From assembly GCA_022448425.1 (NCBI GenBank), contig JAKVCY010000005.1, forward strand, positions 1 to 64,000: DNA of 64,000 bases, in the 5' to 3' direction. This document shows, one piece after another, positions 36,080-45,023 of this stretch. Position 1 is the stretch's first letter; the number at the start of each line of letters is the position of its first letter. Below the pieces are notes generated by a model. The model did not search any database. It saw only the letters and a list, made by a program, of their open reading frames with translations, and had not been told where the DNA came from. The stretch is from Thalassotalea sp. GTDB lineage: Bacteria; Pseudomonadota; Gammaproteobacteria; Enterobacterales; Alteromonadaceae. The position numbers and the translations under genes were made by a program.

Positions 36080-37054
36080 TTAAAACCTATGCCTTAACTG
36101 CATCTGCATTAACCTAAGTTCTTTTTTATTTGCGGGGTGTTGTAACTGATGATTTAATTGAACACTAACATCTAGATTGTTGTTTGGCGTATAACGTGCT
36201 CCAGCGATAAAAGTTTGTTCGCTTTGTTTCTGCTGATGTTGATCGTCAAATATGTAGTGGCAATACACTTTCCATTGTTCGTTTACCGTTCTGCGATTTA
36301 GTTCAAATAACCAATATAAGCCACTATTATCATCAACCTTTCCATAGGCAATTTCACTTTTGAGCCCCCAGTTATACAAGTAGTATTTTAGGTCGAAAGC
36401 TACCCTTTTTCGGTTTTTTTGATCCAACTTCGCTTTGTACAGAGATAGCCCGATGCCAAAGTCAAGATGGCTTAATGTGGAAACTCTTGCTGTGAACACA
36501 GAAGAACCTTCTTTCGACTTAGGATCGTCCTTACCTCCTAAACTATAACTCACCTTATATTCAACATTTGTGTGTACTTTGTTTGCAAGTATGCCCCAAT
36601 CTAACTTGGTGCCGAGGTTTTTTCCATGCCCATAATCTAAAAGTCGCCCATTAGTGTCTTGCGAGTCTTCAAGTCCAAACGGCAAGGTGAAATGTCCCAA
36701 CCTTATGTTTGGCAGTAAACTTTTTCGACTAGTTAATATGTTGTAATGCGCTTCCCTTATGATGAGCTGTTCATCGTTTTTATTTGAAAACATGAATGGA
36801 TACGGTGTTTGATCAGATAACTTAGTATAGTAGAGCTGAGCAACAGCATATCCTATATCTCGATTACCATCGTTAAATACCTTGTGAGTATCCATCCCCA
36901 AAAAATAATTACGGCTTGTTACGCTGGTAATATCATTAATATTGAGTCTAAAGCTCGAATCAATTGCAAATCTCAAATTATCACTAAAGTCTGCTAAGAC
37001 AGGAGGTGCGAACATAAACAGGAACAGGGCAACCAACCAATGTTTGAATAACAT
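36080..37054 (-). CDS. Porin-like outer membrane protein
   Basis: The 324-residue protein has a signal peptide ending PPVLA. The rest alternates polar and hydrophobic residues in beta strands with repeated aromatic girdle residues (YAVAQLYYTKL, LRLGHF-like, YLYNWGLKSEIAYG) and ends in RHRF, the terminal phenylalanine expected for outer membrane barrels. No specific porin family is recognised. It heads the operon with the secreted protein and the sensor kinase. This suggests a surface channel or receptor tied to signal transduction. Confidence 0.7.
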   Translation of the reverse strand: MLFKHWLVALFLFMFAPPVLADFSDNLRFAIDSSFRLNINDITSVTSRNYFLGMDTHKVFNDGNRDIGYAVAQLYYTKLSDQTPYPFMFSNKNDEQLIIREAHYNILTSRKSLLPNIRLGHFTLPFGLEDSQDTNGRLLDYGHGKNLGTKLDWGILANKVHTNVEYKVSYSLGGKDDPKSKEGSSVFTARVSTLSHLDFGIGLSLYKAKLDQKNRKRVAFDLKYYLYNWGLKSEIAYGKVDDNSGLYWLFELNRRTVNEQWKVYCHYIFDDQHQQKQSEQTFIAGARYTPNNNLDVSVQLNHQLQHPANKKELRLMQMQLRHRF

Positions 37055-37456
37055 GTAAACACCAAGTCCAAATAATCATTTATATAAGTATATGTATGAC
37101 TTTTCGTTTTTAGCAAAAGTACATATCAAAGAACATTTTTTTATGATTTTAAAAAGTGATCTACCCTAGCCTTGTTGTCGTAATTGTTCGAGTATCATGA
37201 ATGAGCTTGTACTGATTAATGGACGACATCAAACAGATTTCAACAACTGGTAGTCCAGAAGCCCTAATCTCAATTTCATTCAACAACAACAGCGTAATCG
37301 CAGGACTACACGTGCAAAAACAAAAGAGCCCAAGCGACTTGGCGTCGGCGATTACGCCCTAATTAAGATACAAATTATAGGCAGTACTGTGCACCATAGT
37401 GATTGGCAGTTTATTTTAACTTCACCAACTGAGCCCGACACAAAAGGAATGGATCA
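37055..37456. other. Intergenic region with nested inverted repeats
   Basis: This 402-base gap has no supported ORF. GCGTAATCGC (37292-37301) pairs with GCGATTACGC (37348-37357), and inside it CCAAG-CGA-CTTGG forms a second stem. This could be a structured RNA or a transposon relic. There is no T-tract directly after it. The promoters of the divergent barrel operon and the receiver gene must lie here, but no clear boxes were identified. Confidence 0.4.
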
Positions 37457-37855
37457 ATGAGAAAGAGACCTTTGACCAAACACTCACTCATCGCAATACT
37501 AGATGATGAACACTCTTTTGCTCAACTTGCACTGGTGACTTTAAAAGAGATTGGATTTCAAAATGTAGTAGCTTTTGAAACTACTGAGCATTTCTGTCAC
37601 TGGCCTGATCTGAAAAACGCAGAAATTATATTTATAGATGTAAATTTGAACGAAATGAACGGACTAACGATATTACCTTGGTTAAAAACTAAAGTTCCTT
37701 CCGCCAGGATTATTATTTTTTCGGGTGACACGAGAAAACAGGTTGTCAGTGAAGCAATAAATTTGGGGGCATGCAGTTTTCTGTCAAAGCTGAATTTAGA
37801 CAAAAACATCAGGGTTTTGTTCAACAAATGGAACGTAAATTATCCGCTGAGTTGA
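37457..37855 (+). CDS. Single-domain response regulator (REC only)
   Basis: The 132-residue receiver shows DDE near the N-terminus, phospho-acceptor Asp61 in IFIDVNLNEMNG, Ser in FSGDTRK and Lys in FLSKLNL. It has no output domain, so it should shuttle phosphate or bind a partner. A close paralogue at 41736 shares FSGDTRK..VSEA.NLGACSFLSK. It lies between the barrel/kinase operon and a hybrid kinase and may connect the kinases of this region. Confidence 0.85.
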   Translation: MRKRPLTKHSLIAILDDEHSFAQLALVTLKEIGFQNVVAFETTEHFCHWPDLKNAEIIFIDVNLNEMNGLTILPWLKTKVPSARIIIFSGDTRKQVVSEAINLGACSFLSKLNLDKNIRVLFNKWNVNYPLS

Positions 37856-38090
37856 CAATAAACAGACGTGCCATAAATCAGAATACTAGCCACAAGTAAT
37901 TCAACTGTCACTGGCTTGTTACGTTTACCTTACTGTGCAAACTCGAGTGTAAAAACTGCAAATCAACAACCCGATATATCCAACCTTTGATACAAGATTT
38001 TTGGTGACCGACAGCAAGTTTTGATCAACGGAACGTTTTGATTTATGTTGTTTTAAAGCGTGTTAAAAACTCAAGATATCAGGAAGTGCG

Positions 38091-40127
38091 ATGCAACAGG
38101 GTAAATACAATAAAAATACTGAAATTTCGGCGTTAAAACAAGAACTCGACAACGCGAAGAAAAAAGAAGTTAGATTAAAAACCCTAATCGAATCTGCACC
38201 ACTTTGTATCCATGAAATTAACCATCAAGGACAAATTATCTCCATGAATAAAGCGGGATTGTCGATGATGAATATGGAAAATGAAAACGAGGTATGTGGC
38301 TTAAAATATATTGATTTTGTATGTTCAAAACAACGTCAGCAAATTGATGATTTGTTGAAAAAAGCTTTTCTTGGCGAATCGAGTAACTTTGAGTTCTCTC
38401 CCGACAACTCGCCATTGATATTGAAATCATGCTTCGCACCAATCGTAAATAGTGACGGTTCAATTGAGCGTGTGATGGGCATAACTGAAGATATAACACT
38501 GCAGCGACAATATGAAAAAGAAGTTAGCGCAAGCGAATTCAAATACCGGAGTATTTTTAACAACGCAGATATTTCAATATTGCATGAGGATATGTCTTGT
38601 TTGAAGATATTTCTCGATAACTTAATCCGGGAGGGAGTGACTGACCTTAACACCTTTTTTGAGCAAAATCCCGACAGAATTACAGGTTTATCATCGGAGG
38701 TTAAGTTGTTGAGTATGAATCAAGCGGCTCATCAAATCTTTGACATCACCACAAGTCAATTGCAGTCTGAAGCCTCTGTTCTCATTAACAAGTTATGCGA
38801 TAAAGAAATACTTAAAGAAAAGCTACTTGCAATATGGAATCATCAAGATGTCTATAGAGCCGAAATCAGCTTGAATTTAGCCAAGGATAGAGAAGTTCAT
38901 GCGATAATGGCATTTCGTATACCCAGTGAATTAGATGGATTCGAAGCAGTACCAGTGACTTTTGTCGATGTAACGCAGCAGAAAAGGAATGAAGAAGAGC
39001 TGTTTAAAACCCGAAAACTAGAGTCTATAGGACTGCTTGCAGGCGGCATAGCCCATGACTTTAACAACATTCTAACAGGAATATATGGTCACCTGCAGCT
39101 CGCAGAGAACAAATGGACCAATGATGATTCAGAAGCAAAACGTCACCTCAACACAGCGCACAAATCCATTGATGCGGCGAGGAGACTGACCAATCAGCTG
39201 TTAACCTTCGCCAAAGGTGGCGACCCATTTTTTGAATTACTCGACGTAAGAGAAATAATAGAAGAATGTTCTTCGTTATGTTTAAGTGGAACTAATGTGA
39301 AAAATTCTCTACTGTTAGCTTCACAGCCATGTCAAATCAAGGCTGACAGAGGGCAAATATCTCAGGTATTTACCAACATCATCATCAACGCTGTGCAATC
39401 TATGCCCGCAGGTGGAAAGTTGTCGATTTCGGTGACAAATACTAACGCTCCAATATCAAATATACACCGAATCAGTGACCAGCCGATGGTAAAAATTGAT
39501 ATCACAGACGAGGGTGTTGGTATGAATGGAAAACTGCAGGCACGTGTTTTCGACCCCTATTTTACCACCAAAGAACATGGAACGGGTCTAGGCTTGACCA
39601 CTGCATACAGTATTATAAATAAACACAAAGGATACATTAATATTGAGTCAACTGTTGGCTTGGGTACAACATTCAGCATATTTTTACCCGCAACAACTGA
39701 TATCGGTAATAACAACTGCGATGTTCAAGAATACGTTGACAAAAAAAACAAAAAAAATGCAAAAATAATGATCATGGATGATGAAGAGGTCATCGCCGAC
39801 TTGCTCGAGGAAATGCTCAGTTTATTGGGCCATGAGGTGGTCAAAACACACGATTATTCCAGTGCTCTGTCTCAATATAATGTCGCATTAACAACAGGTA
39901 AACCATTTGATCTCGCTATTATGGACTTAACTATCCCAGGTGGACATGGTGGTGAACAGCTAGTCAAAGAGATATCAAGATTAACACCGGATATCAAGGC
40001 GATAGTAACAAGCGGATATTCGACGGGGAAAGTGATGTCAAATCCAGAAAAATATGGCTTCAACGCGCGACTTGCCAAACCCTTTTCGCTTGATTCGATA
40101 AAAGGTCTATTAAATGAGATTTTGTAG
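38091..40127 (+). CDS. Soluble hybrid histidine kinase with two PAS domains
   Basis: The 678-residue protein has no membrane helix. An N-terminal coiled coil precedes a PAS domain (about 25-150), then a second PAS of the kind with SILHEDMS and VTDLNTFFE (about 155-305). HisKA carries His322 in GGIAHDFNNIL, the ATPase has DEGVGMNG and GTGLGLTTAYS, and the receiver has Asp612 in AIMDLTIPGG. A lysine/asparagine-rich linker precedes the receiver. It probably senses a cytoplasmic cue. The ATG is preceded by AGGAAG. A 347-base gap separates it from a REC-AraC regulator on the same strand. Confidence 0.88.
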   Translation: MQQGKYNKNTEISALKQELDNAKKKEVRLKTLIESAPLCIHEINHQGQIISMNKAGLSMMNMENENEVCGLKYIDFVCSKQRQQIDDLLKKAFLGESSNFEFSPDNSPLILKSCFAPIVNSDGSIERVMGITEDITLQRQYEKEVSASEFKYRSIFNNADISILHEDMSCLKIFLDNLIREGVTDLNTFFEQNPDRITGLSSEVKLLSMNQAAHQIFDITTSQLQSEASVLINKLCDKEILKEKLLAIWNHQDVYRAEISLNLAKDREVHAIMAFRIPSELDGFEAVPVTFVDVTQQKRNEEELFKTRKLESIGLLAGGIAHDFNNILTGIYGHLQLAENKWTNDDSEAKRHLNTAHKSIDAARRLTNQLLTFAKGGDPFFELLDVREIIEECSSLCLSGTNVKNSLLLASQPCQIKADRGQISQVFTNIIINAVQSMPAGGKLSISVTNTNAPISNIHRISDQPMVKIDITDEGVGMNGKLQARVFDPYFTTKEHGTGLGLTTAYSIINKHKGYINIESTVGLGTTFSIFLPATTDIGNNNCDVQEYVDKKNKKNAKIMIMDDEEVIADLLEEMLSLLGHEVVKTHDYSSALSQYNVALTTGKPFDLAIMDLTIPGGHGGEQLVKEISRLTPDIKAIVTSGYSTGKVMSNPEKYGFNARLAKPFSLDSIKGLLNEIL

Positions 40128-40474
40128 CCGTTTTACTCAGTATTTATCTAAAAATTACTTTTTTAAGCGAACACCTCACGTCAATTTTGATATGTCGCTC
40201 GGGCTTTTCTATCAGAATAACGCGTGTCATTGTAATTCTGAAACTATCTAATCAACCTCGTTAGATACTGCTGAATTTTGCGATTTCAAGGATATAAACT
40301 ACACTCTGTATAATCAGAAGTAAATTAATTAGCCTGAGGCGAGCGTTGTACTGCGGTGACAAGAACAGGAGGCGGCTCGCCTCGTGTTTATCCAAACGCT
40401 GATGTTCAGAAGGGTCTTCGTTTAATATACCAAATAGAAGACATCACAAGCTAACAGGAGTAGGGCCGCATATC
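40128..40474. other. Intergenic region with a 9-bp GC-rich inverted repeat
   Basis: No ORF is supported. GAGGCGAGC (40336-40344) pairs with GCTCGCCTC (40375-40383) across a 30-base loop. The GC-rich arms stand out from the AT-rich surroundings. No T-tract follows, so it is more likely a regulatory or mobile-element relic than a terminator. AGGAG at 40456 and AGGG nearby precede the next gene. Confidence 0.4.
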
Positions 40475-41311
40475 ATGCGAGACAGGGAAAAAGTTCACGT
40501 TTATAACCAAAGTTATCCAAATTCTATGCCGCGCTCACGTGTAATGATCGTAGAAGATAACGCATTATTGCGACAGCTCATTGTTGAAATATTAGCAGAA
40601 CATTACAGTGTTATCGAAGCAGACAACGGCAAGTGTGCTTTAAACTTGGCAACAGAACATCAACCTAATTTAATAATAACCGATATTTACATGCCTTATT
40701 TAAATGGATTGCAGCTAGTAGAAGCACTTATGGGCAATCAAAAAACACGACGTATCCCGGTAATATTGATCTCAACAGAGGACCAAAAAGTTAAAATAAA
40801 CGAAGGTATGGGACTCGGTGCGATCGACTATATAACCAAACCATTTGATATACATTTTTTACTGCAAAAAGTTCAAAACATCATCAATGTTATATCGTCT
40901 CAGCAAGCTGATACTGATCAAAGTTTGGCGACAAACGGCTATGTTTCACCGTTGCATTTAGCCTTCACTAAAAGAATCAGCCAACAACTCGATAAGCATT
41001 ACCAAGACCCTAATTTTTCAGTGACTGATTTGGCTAAAGCCTTAGCAGCGAGTGAAAGGCAACTTCAGCGAAAATGTAACAACGCATTTGGCTATGGACC
41101 TGCAAAAGCCATTAAGATATATCGTCTAAACCTCGCTAGAGATTATTTAATGTCAGGGCGTTCAGTGACAGCAAGTGCTGAACTCGCAGGATTTTGTACA
41201 CAAAGTTACTTCTCGCGGTGTTTTAAAGAATTTTATGGCATAACACCAAAAGAATACATCAACAGTCCCAGCGACATTAAAACTGAGTTTTTGGCGCCAA
41301 AAGCCGTGTGA
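40475..41311 (+). CDS. REC-AraC response regulator
   Basis: The 278-residue protein has a receiver (about 20-140) with VMIVEDN, the phospho-acceptor in IITDIYMPYLNG and Lys in ITKPFD. An AraC-type double helix-turn-helix follows (about 170-265) with SERQLQRKCN and SYFSRCFKEFYG. It is the only DNA-binding output in the 17-kb signalling region and closely resembles the C-terminal part of the large hybrid kinase at 6632. A likely input is the hybrid kinase just upstream. The ATG has purine-rich sequence upstream but the exact ribosome site is uncertain. Confidence 0.9.
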   Translation: MRDREKVHVYNQSYPNSMPRSRVMIVEDNALLRQLIVEILAEHYSVIEADNGKCALNLATEHQPNLIITDIYMPYLNGLQLVEALMGNQKTRRIPVILISTEDQKVKINEGMGLGAIDYITKPFDIHFLLQKVQNIINVISSQQADTDQSLATNGYVSPLHLAFTKRISQQLDKHYQDPNFSVTDLAKALAASERQLQRKCNNAFGYGPAKAIKIYRLNLARDYLMSGRSVTASAELAGFCTQSYFSRCFKEFYGITPKEYINSPSDIKTEFLAPKAV

Positions 41312-41735
41312 TTTTCTTTCAACATAAAATCAACTTTGCAACATCAATTACACCCAAAGACACGCTATTTGAAACCAAGACTAAACAGCTAAAAACTTTG
41401 GTTGATATGAATTGCTCCTAGTGAAACTTTACCTGAGGATGATTGACTTACAACCCCGAGAAAAACACCCCATCTACATGGATTCGCCAAGCATCAATGT
41501 CAAGCTCAAAAGCGTAGTTTTACATTTCGATTACTTTCCCACGATCAATATTTCGGATTTTTATCACGAGGTCAGGCACTAAAATATTGGTAGCACAACA
41601 AGTATGGAAAGCGAACTGACGTTATATTGTCTTTTTTTTAACTTAGTTTGTCCGAATATGAAACATAAATTAAAGGTTTAATTGATAGACTTTTTCGTAT
41701 TGACATATTTCGCCATACGGCTATCGCTAGTATTT
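41312..41735. other. Intergenic region before the stressosome operon
   Basis: About 370-420 bases, AT-rich, with no supported gene. It should contain the promoter of the stressosome operon, but no convincing boxes are seen. AAAGG at 41673-41677 sits five bases before an alternative TTG start at 41682. Confidence 0.35.
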
Positions 41736-42179
41736 ATGAATGCGCAAACAAACCTCACTAGAGAATCCGGTATTGTTATAATAGATGACGAGCTTTCAAT
41801 GGCCGAATTGGCCTGCGATATTTTGAGAGAGCTCGGCTTTAACAATATAGTTGCATATACATCCTTAAAAAATCTTACCGAAGAAACGAAAATTGCTGAG
41901 GCGCAGCTCATCTTTATCGATATCAACCTGAAGGAGACCAGCGGACTGGTGTTGCTGGCTTGGTTCAAAAATAAATACCCAGATAAACGTGTAGTTATGT
42001 TCTCAGGTGATACCAGAAAAGACCTCGTGAGCGAAGCTAAAAATCTGGGAGCTTGTAGTTTTTTGTCAAAGGTTGAATTACACAAAAATATGAGGCAATT
42101 GTTTACCAAGTGGAAAATCCCAATCCTCTCTCGATGCAACAATATCAAAGAGCAGCCACCAACGGAGACTAACCCTTGA
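41736..42179 (+). CDS. Single-domain response regulator, first gene of the stressosome operon
   Basis: The receiver has VIIDDE, the phospho-acceptor in IFIDINLKETSG, Ser in FSGDTRK and Lys in FLSKVEL. It is a paralogue of the receiver at 37457. The ATG at 41736 gives an N-terminus of the same length as the paralogue. A TTG at 41682 with a better ribosome site would add a hydrophobic 18-residue leader (MIDFFVLTYFAIRLSLVF), so a membrane-tethered form cannot be excluded. It overlaps the REC-EAL gene by four bases, which implies translational coupling. Confidence 0.82.
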   Translation: MNAQTNLTRESGIVIIDDELSMAELACDILRELGFNNIVAYTSLKNLTEETKIAEAQLIFIDINLKETSGLVLLAWFKNKYPDKRVVMFSGDTRKDLVSEAKNLGACSFLSKVELHKNMRQLFTKWKIPILSRCNNIKEQPPTETNP

Positions 42180-43384
42180 ACTTATTATTGATTGATGACG
42201 ACAAAGACTTTTCTTCTTTCTTCTCTGAAGCGGTCTCATCCATTGGTGTTGATTGTCAAGTTATCACAGACCCTACCGCAGTGTTGGATTACAACCTAGC
42301 AAAGACAGACCACATTGTTATCGATCTATCAATGCCAAACCTAGACGGTCTGCAAATTCTTCGCTTTCTCAAGGATAAAGACTTTGCTGGTTATATTTCA
42401 GTGACATCTGGACAGGCAATGCCTCTGTTAGAATCGGCAAAAGAGATCTGTCAACTCCATAGCTTAAATTTTCACACAATTTTAAAAAAACCTTTTGATA
42501 TAAGTTATTTAGATAAACTATTGAATACCCCACAATCCTCATCGTTCAATAGAACTGAGGCAAAAAGAAACAATAAACTGTCCAGTAGACTGGCTACTAA
42601 GTTTAGTAATGCTCTTAAACTCAGAGAAGTCGATGTCTACTTTCAACCCAAAATTAATCTTGAAACATCTGAAATCACTGGACTAGAGGCGCTGGCAAGA
42701 TGGCAAATAGATGGTGGTTTTGTTCCTCCAGAACACTTCATAGCCCTGGCGGAAAGCTTCAATTTAATTGGTCAGTTAACTAATCAGATAGTTGAAAAAA
42801 GCCTCAAGCATTTCACCCATTTTCTAGCAATAAACAAAGAGTTAGGATTGTCGATAAATTTTTCTAGCGTGGAATTACGCCAACAAAATTTGCCCGACTT
42901 TTTATTGGAAAAAGTCACAGAATATGGTCTTTCACCCCATATGATCACATTGGAAATAACCGAGACAGTGCTACTTGAAAAAAATTCAATCTCATTAGAG
43001 ATCCTCGCAAGATTGCGCTTGATGGGATTTCAGCTGTCGATAGATGATTTTGGCTCAGGCTACTCTTCAGTCAATATGTTGCAAAATGGACCATTTACCG
43101 AACTTAAAATTGACAAAGTTTTTATCCAATCGATGCATTCGACGGAAAAGTCAAAAATTATTGTGCAATCTATTGTAGATCTTGCAACAAAACTAGAGCT
43201 AGATATTGTCGCTGAGGGTATTGAAACGAATGAAGATCTCCAAGAAGTCAGGAGAGTGAACTGCCATTACGGGCAAGGTTACTTTTTTAGTAAGCCTATG
43301 AATGCGACACAGATTAAAACGATTATTACCAATTGGAATACCAACTACTCCAACAACAAAGTACTCAATAAGGCCAGACCGTGA
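42176..43384 (+). CDS. REC-EAL response regulator, predicted c-di-GMP phosphodiesterase
   Basis: The 402-residue protein has an N-terminal receiver with LLIDDD and the phospho-acceptor in HIVIDLSMPNLDG. An EAL domain (about 150-390) keeps the catalytic set: GLEALARW (EAL glutamate), INFSS, LEITE, DDFGSGYSS, LKIDK and VAEGIET. It should hydrolyse c-di-GMP under control of phosphorylation. The TTG start at 42176 has GGAG eight bases upstream and overlaps the previous stop. The stop overlaps the RsbR start by four bases. In Vibrio stressosome loci the output regulator is a GGDEF protein; here an EAL protein is upstream instead. Confidence 0.9.
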   Translation: MNLLLIDDDKDFSSFFSEAVSSIGVDCQVITDPTAVLDYNLAKTDHIVIDLSMPNLDGLQILRFLKDKDFAGYISVTSGQAMPLLESAKEICQLHSLNFHTILKKPFDISYLDKLLNTPQSSSFNRTEAKRNNKLSSRLATKFSNALKLREVDVYFQPKINLETSEITGLEALARWQIDGGFVPPEHFIALAESFNLIGQLTNQIVEKSLKHFTHFLAINKELGLSINFSSVELRQQNLPDFLLEKVTEYGLSPHMITLEITETVLLEKNSISLEILARLRLMGFQLSIDDFGSGYSSVNMLQNGPFTELKIDKVFIQSMHSTEKSKIIVQSIVDLATKLELDIVAEGIETNEDLQEVRRVNCHYGQGYFFSKPMNATQIKTIITNWNTNYSNNKVLNKARP

Positions 43385-44208
43385 AAACTTATGAAAAAAT
43401 AAAAACACTGATACACGAGAACAGAGACAATATCATTATTCACTGGGTAACAGCCGTTACCGCTGGCTCGGCTATCGATAAATCGAGAGAAACCGATGAT
43501 TGCTCAGTTCTGCTCGACTTAATATTCAAATGTGTCGAGCTGGGTTACGAAAAGATCGATAAGTCAGAGCAATATTTGCTTCTGGAAAAAGAGCTGCATT
43601 CCTTTGCCTCATTTCGTGCTTTGAATAACTTTACACCCACTCAAACCGCTAACTACCTACTTGAGTTAAAGAGAACGGTGTATACAATTGTCAGCGAAAC
43701 AGCAAGAGAAGTATTAGCGGATGAATTTATAGACTTCAATAATTTTATTGATGATATTGCGGTACTAACGTTTCAAATATTCTCAGATGCTCGAGAAGAA
43801 ATAATAGCCTCACAGGCTTATGCCTTAGAGCACGATACACCTATTGTGAAAATATCACGAAGTATCCTATTGATGCCTCTGATGGGCATCATTGATACAG
43901 CACGAGCACAGAAAATTATTGAGTCTTTACTTGATGCCGTGGTCGAAAATCAAGCCGAGACAGCTATTCTCGATATGACAGCCGTCGCCACGTTTGACAC
44001 GCACGTAGCCAATAATATTCTTAAAACCATCGTGGCAGCAAAAATGGTGGGGACTAAAGTTATTTTGTCAGGGATCAGTCCCAACGCAGCAATGACTATC
44101 GTAAAACTTGGCGTAGATTTGAGCCAAGTTGAAACTTTCAACACATTAGAGAACGCAATCAGTCATGCTCATGAAAGGGATGCAGTGCTCCTTGGAGAAG
44201 CATCTTAA
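43381..44208 (+). CDS. rsbR: RsbR-type stressosome scaffold protein
   Basis: The 275-residue protein has an N-terminal helical sensor domain (about 1-145), starting HENRDNIIIHWV and resembling the RsbRD-type N-terminal family rather than a globin. A STAS domain follows (about 155-265) with SILLMPLMGIID, the conserved FDTHVANNILKTI segment holding the likely phospho-threonine, and ISPNAAMTIVKLG. In Bacillus, RsbR and RsbS build the stressosome that holds the kinase RsbT until stress. Only one RsbR is present, so this sensor domain defines the input. It starts with GTG overlapping the REC-EAL stop. Confidence 0.88.
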   Translation: MKTYEKIKTLIHENRDNIIIHWVTAVTAGSAIDKSRETDDCSVLLDLIFKCVELGYEKIDKSEQYLLLEKELHSFASFRALNNFTPTQTANYLLELKRTVYTIVSETAREVLADEFIDFNNFIDDIAVLTFQIFSDAREEIIASQAYALEHDTPIVKISRSILLMPLMGIIDTARAQKIIESLLDAVVENQAETAILDMTAVATFDTHVANNILKTIVAAKMVGTKVILSGISPNAAMTIVKLGVDLSQVETFNTLENAISHAHERDAVLLGEAS

Positions 44209-44574
44209 ATGAACAAGATCCCCATTTTATATCTAAATTCTATTTTAATAGCATCTATTCAAACAGAGCTGACAGACGAAGAAGTCTTATCATTCCAGTC
44301 AGAATTACTGACAAAAAATAACAATCTTTTGACTAAAGGCGTGATTATAGATGTTTCTACCTTAGATGTCATAGACTCGTATATGGCGAAAGTACTTAGT
44401 GATCTGACCACTATGGTCAAATTGCAAGGAAGCGCTTTTCTGTTGTGTGGAGTCAAACCGGCAGTATCTTCAACGCTCGTCGACATGGGCATGATGTTAA
44501 CTAAAATTGATACCTTTCAATCACTCGAAAAAGCCTTTAATTTTTTAACGTCAAACGATAGGAAATATCAATAG
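44209..44574 (+). CDS. rsbS: RsbS-type STAS stressosome core protein
   Basis: The 121-residue single STAS domain has IIDVSTLDVIDSYMAK, where Ser57 corresponds to the RsbT-phosphorylated serine of Bacillus RsbS (Ser59). GVKPAVSSTLVDMGM matches the family C-terminal half. With RsbR it should form the stressosome core and sequester RsbT. It starts directly after the rsbR stop with no gap, consistent with the fixed RsbR:RsbS stoichiometry expected. Confidence 0.88.
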   Translation: MNKIPILYLNSILIASIQTELTDEEVLSFQSELLTKNNNLLTKGVIIDVSTLDVIDSYMAKVLSDLTTMVKLQGSAFLLCGVKPAVSSTLVDMGMMLTKIDTFQSLEKAFNFLTSNDRKYQ

Positions 44575-44600
44575 TCAACTAGTGAAAATCAATCAGTATC

Positions 44601-45023
44601 ATGGATAAATATTGTCTTAACGAAATTGATAGTGTACCAATAAAATGCACACAAGATATTGTTATATCTAGACAAAAAGGTAGAGAGCTCGCTCGAAAAT
44701 CAGGTTTTTCAGTCAGTGAACAAACCAGGTTTGCCACAGCAATATCTGAAATTACACGAAACGTACTCACCTATGCGACAGAGGGAGACTGTCACCTTTT
44801 CGAAAACAACCTAGACGGGTATCACATGGTTATTGCACAAATCGTCGATCAAGGACCAGGTATAGATAATCCTAAATTAGCGATGAGCGATGGCTATTCG
44901 ACAGGACATGGGCTTGGACTGGGCTTACCCGGTGCAAAAAGGTTGGTTCATGAGTTGAATATCGATTCGACACCAGGAAAAACCATTGTTGAAATAATCA
45001 TTAAACGTAGGGTGTATGGGTAA
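44601..45023 (+). CDS. rsbT: RsbT-type serine/threonine kinase
   Basis: The 140-residue GHKL ATPase has an N-box in ISEITRNVLTYA, G1 in VDQGPGI and the glycine-rich G2 lid GHGLGLGLPGAKRL; this fits RsbT. In Bacillus it phosphorylates RsbR and RsbS, is released, and activates RsbU by binding its N-terminal domain. That binding domain is found here at the start of the hybrid kinase at 45987. The gene lies 26 bases after rsbS and ends directly at the start of a second, shorter ATPase. Confidence 0.9.
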   Translation: MDKYCLNEIDSVPIKCTQDIVISRQKGRELARKSGFSVSEQTRFATAISEITRNVLTYATEGDCHLFENNLDGYHMVIAQIVDQGPGIDNPKLAMSDGYSTGHGLGLGLPGAKRLVHELNIDSTPGKTIVEIIIKRRVYG

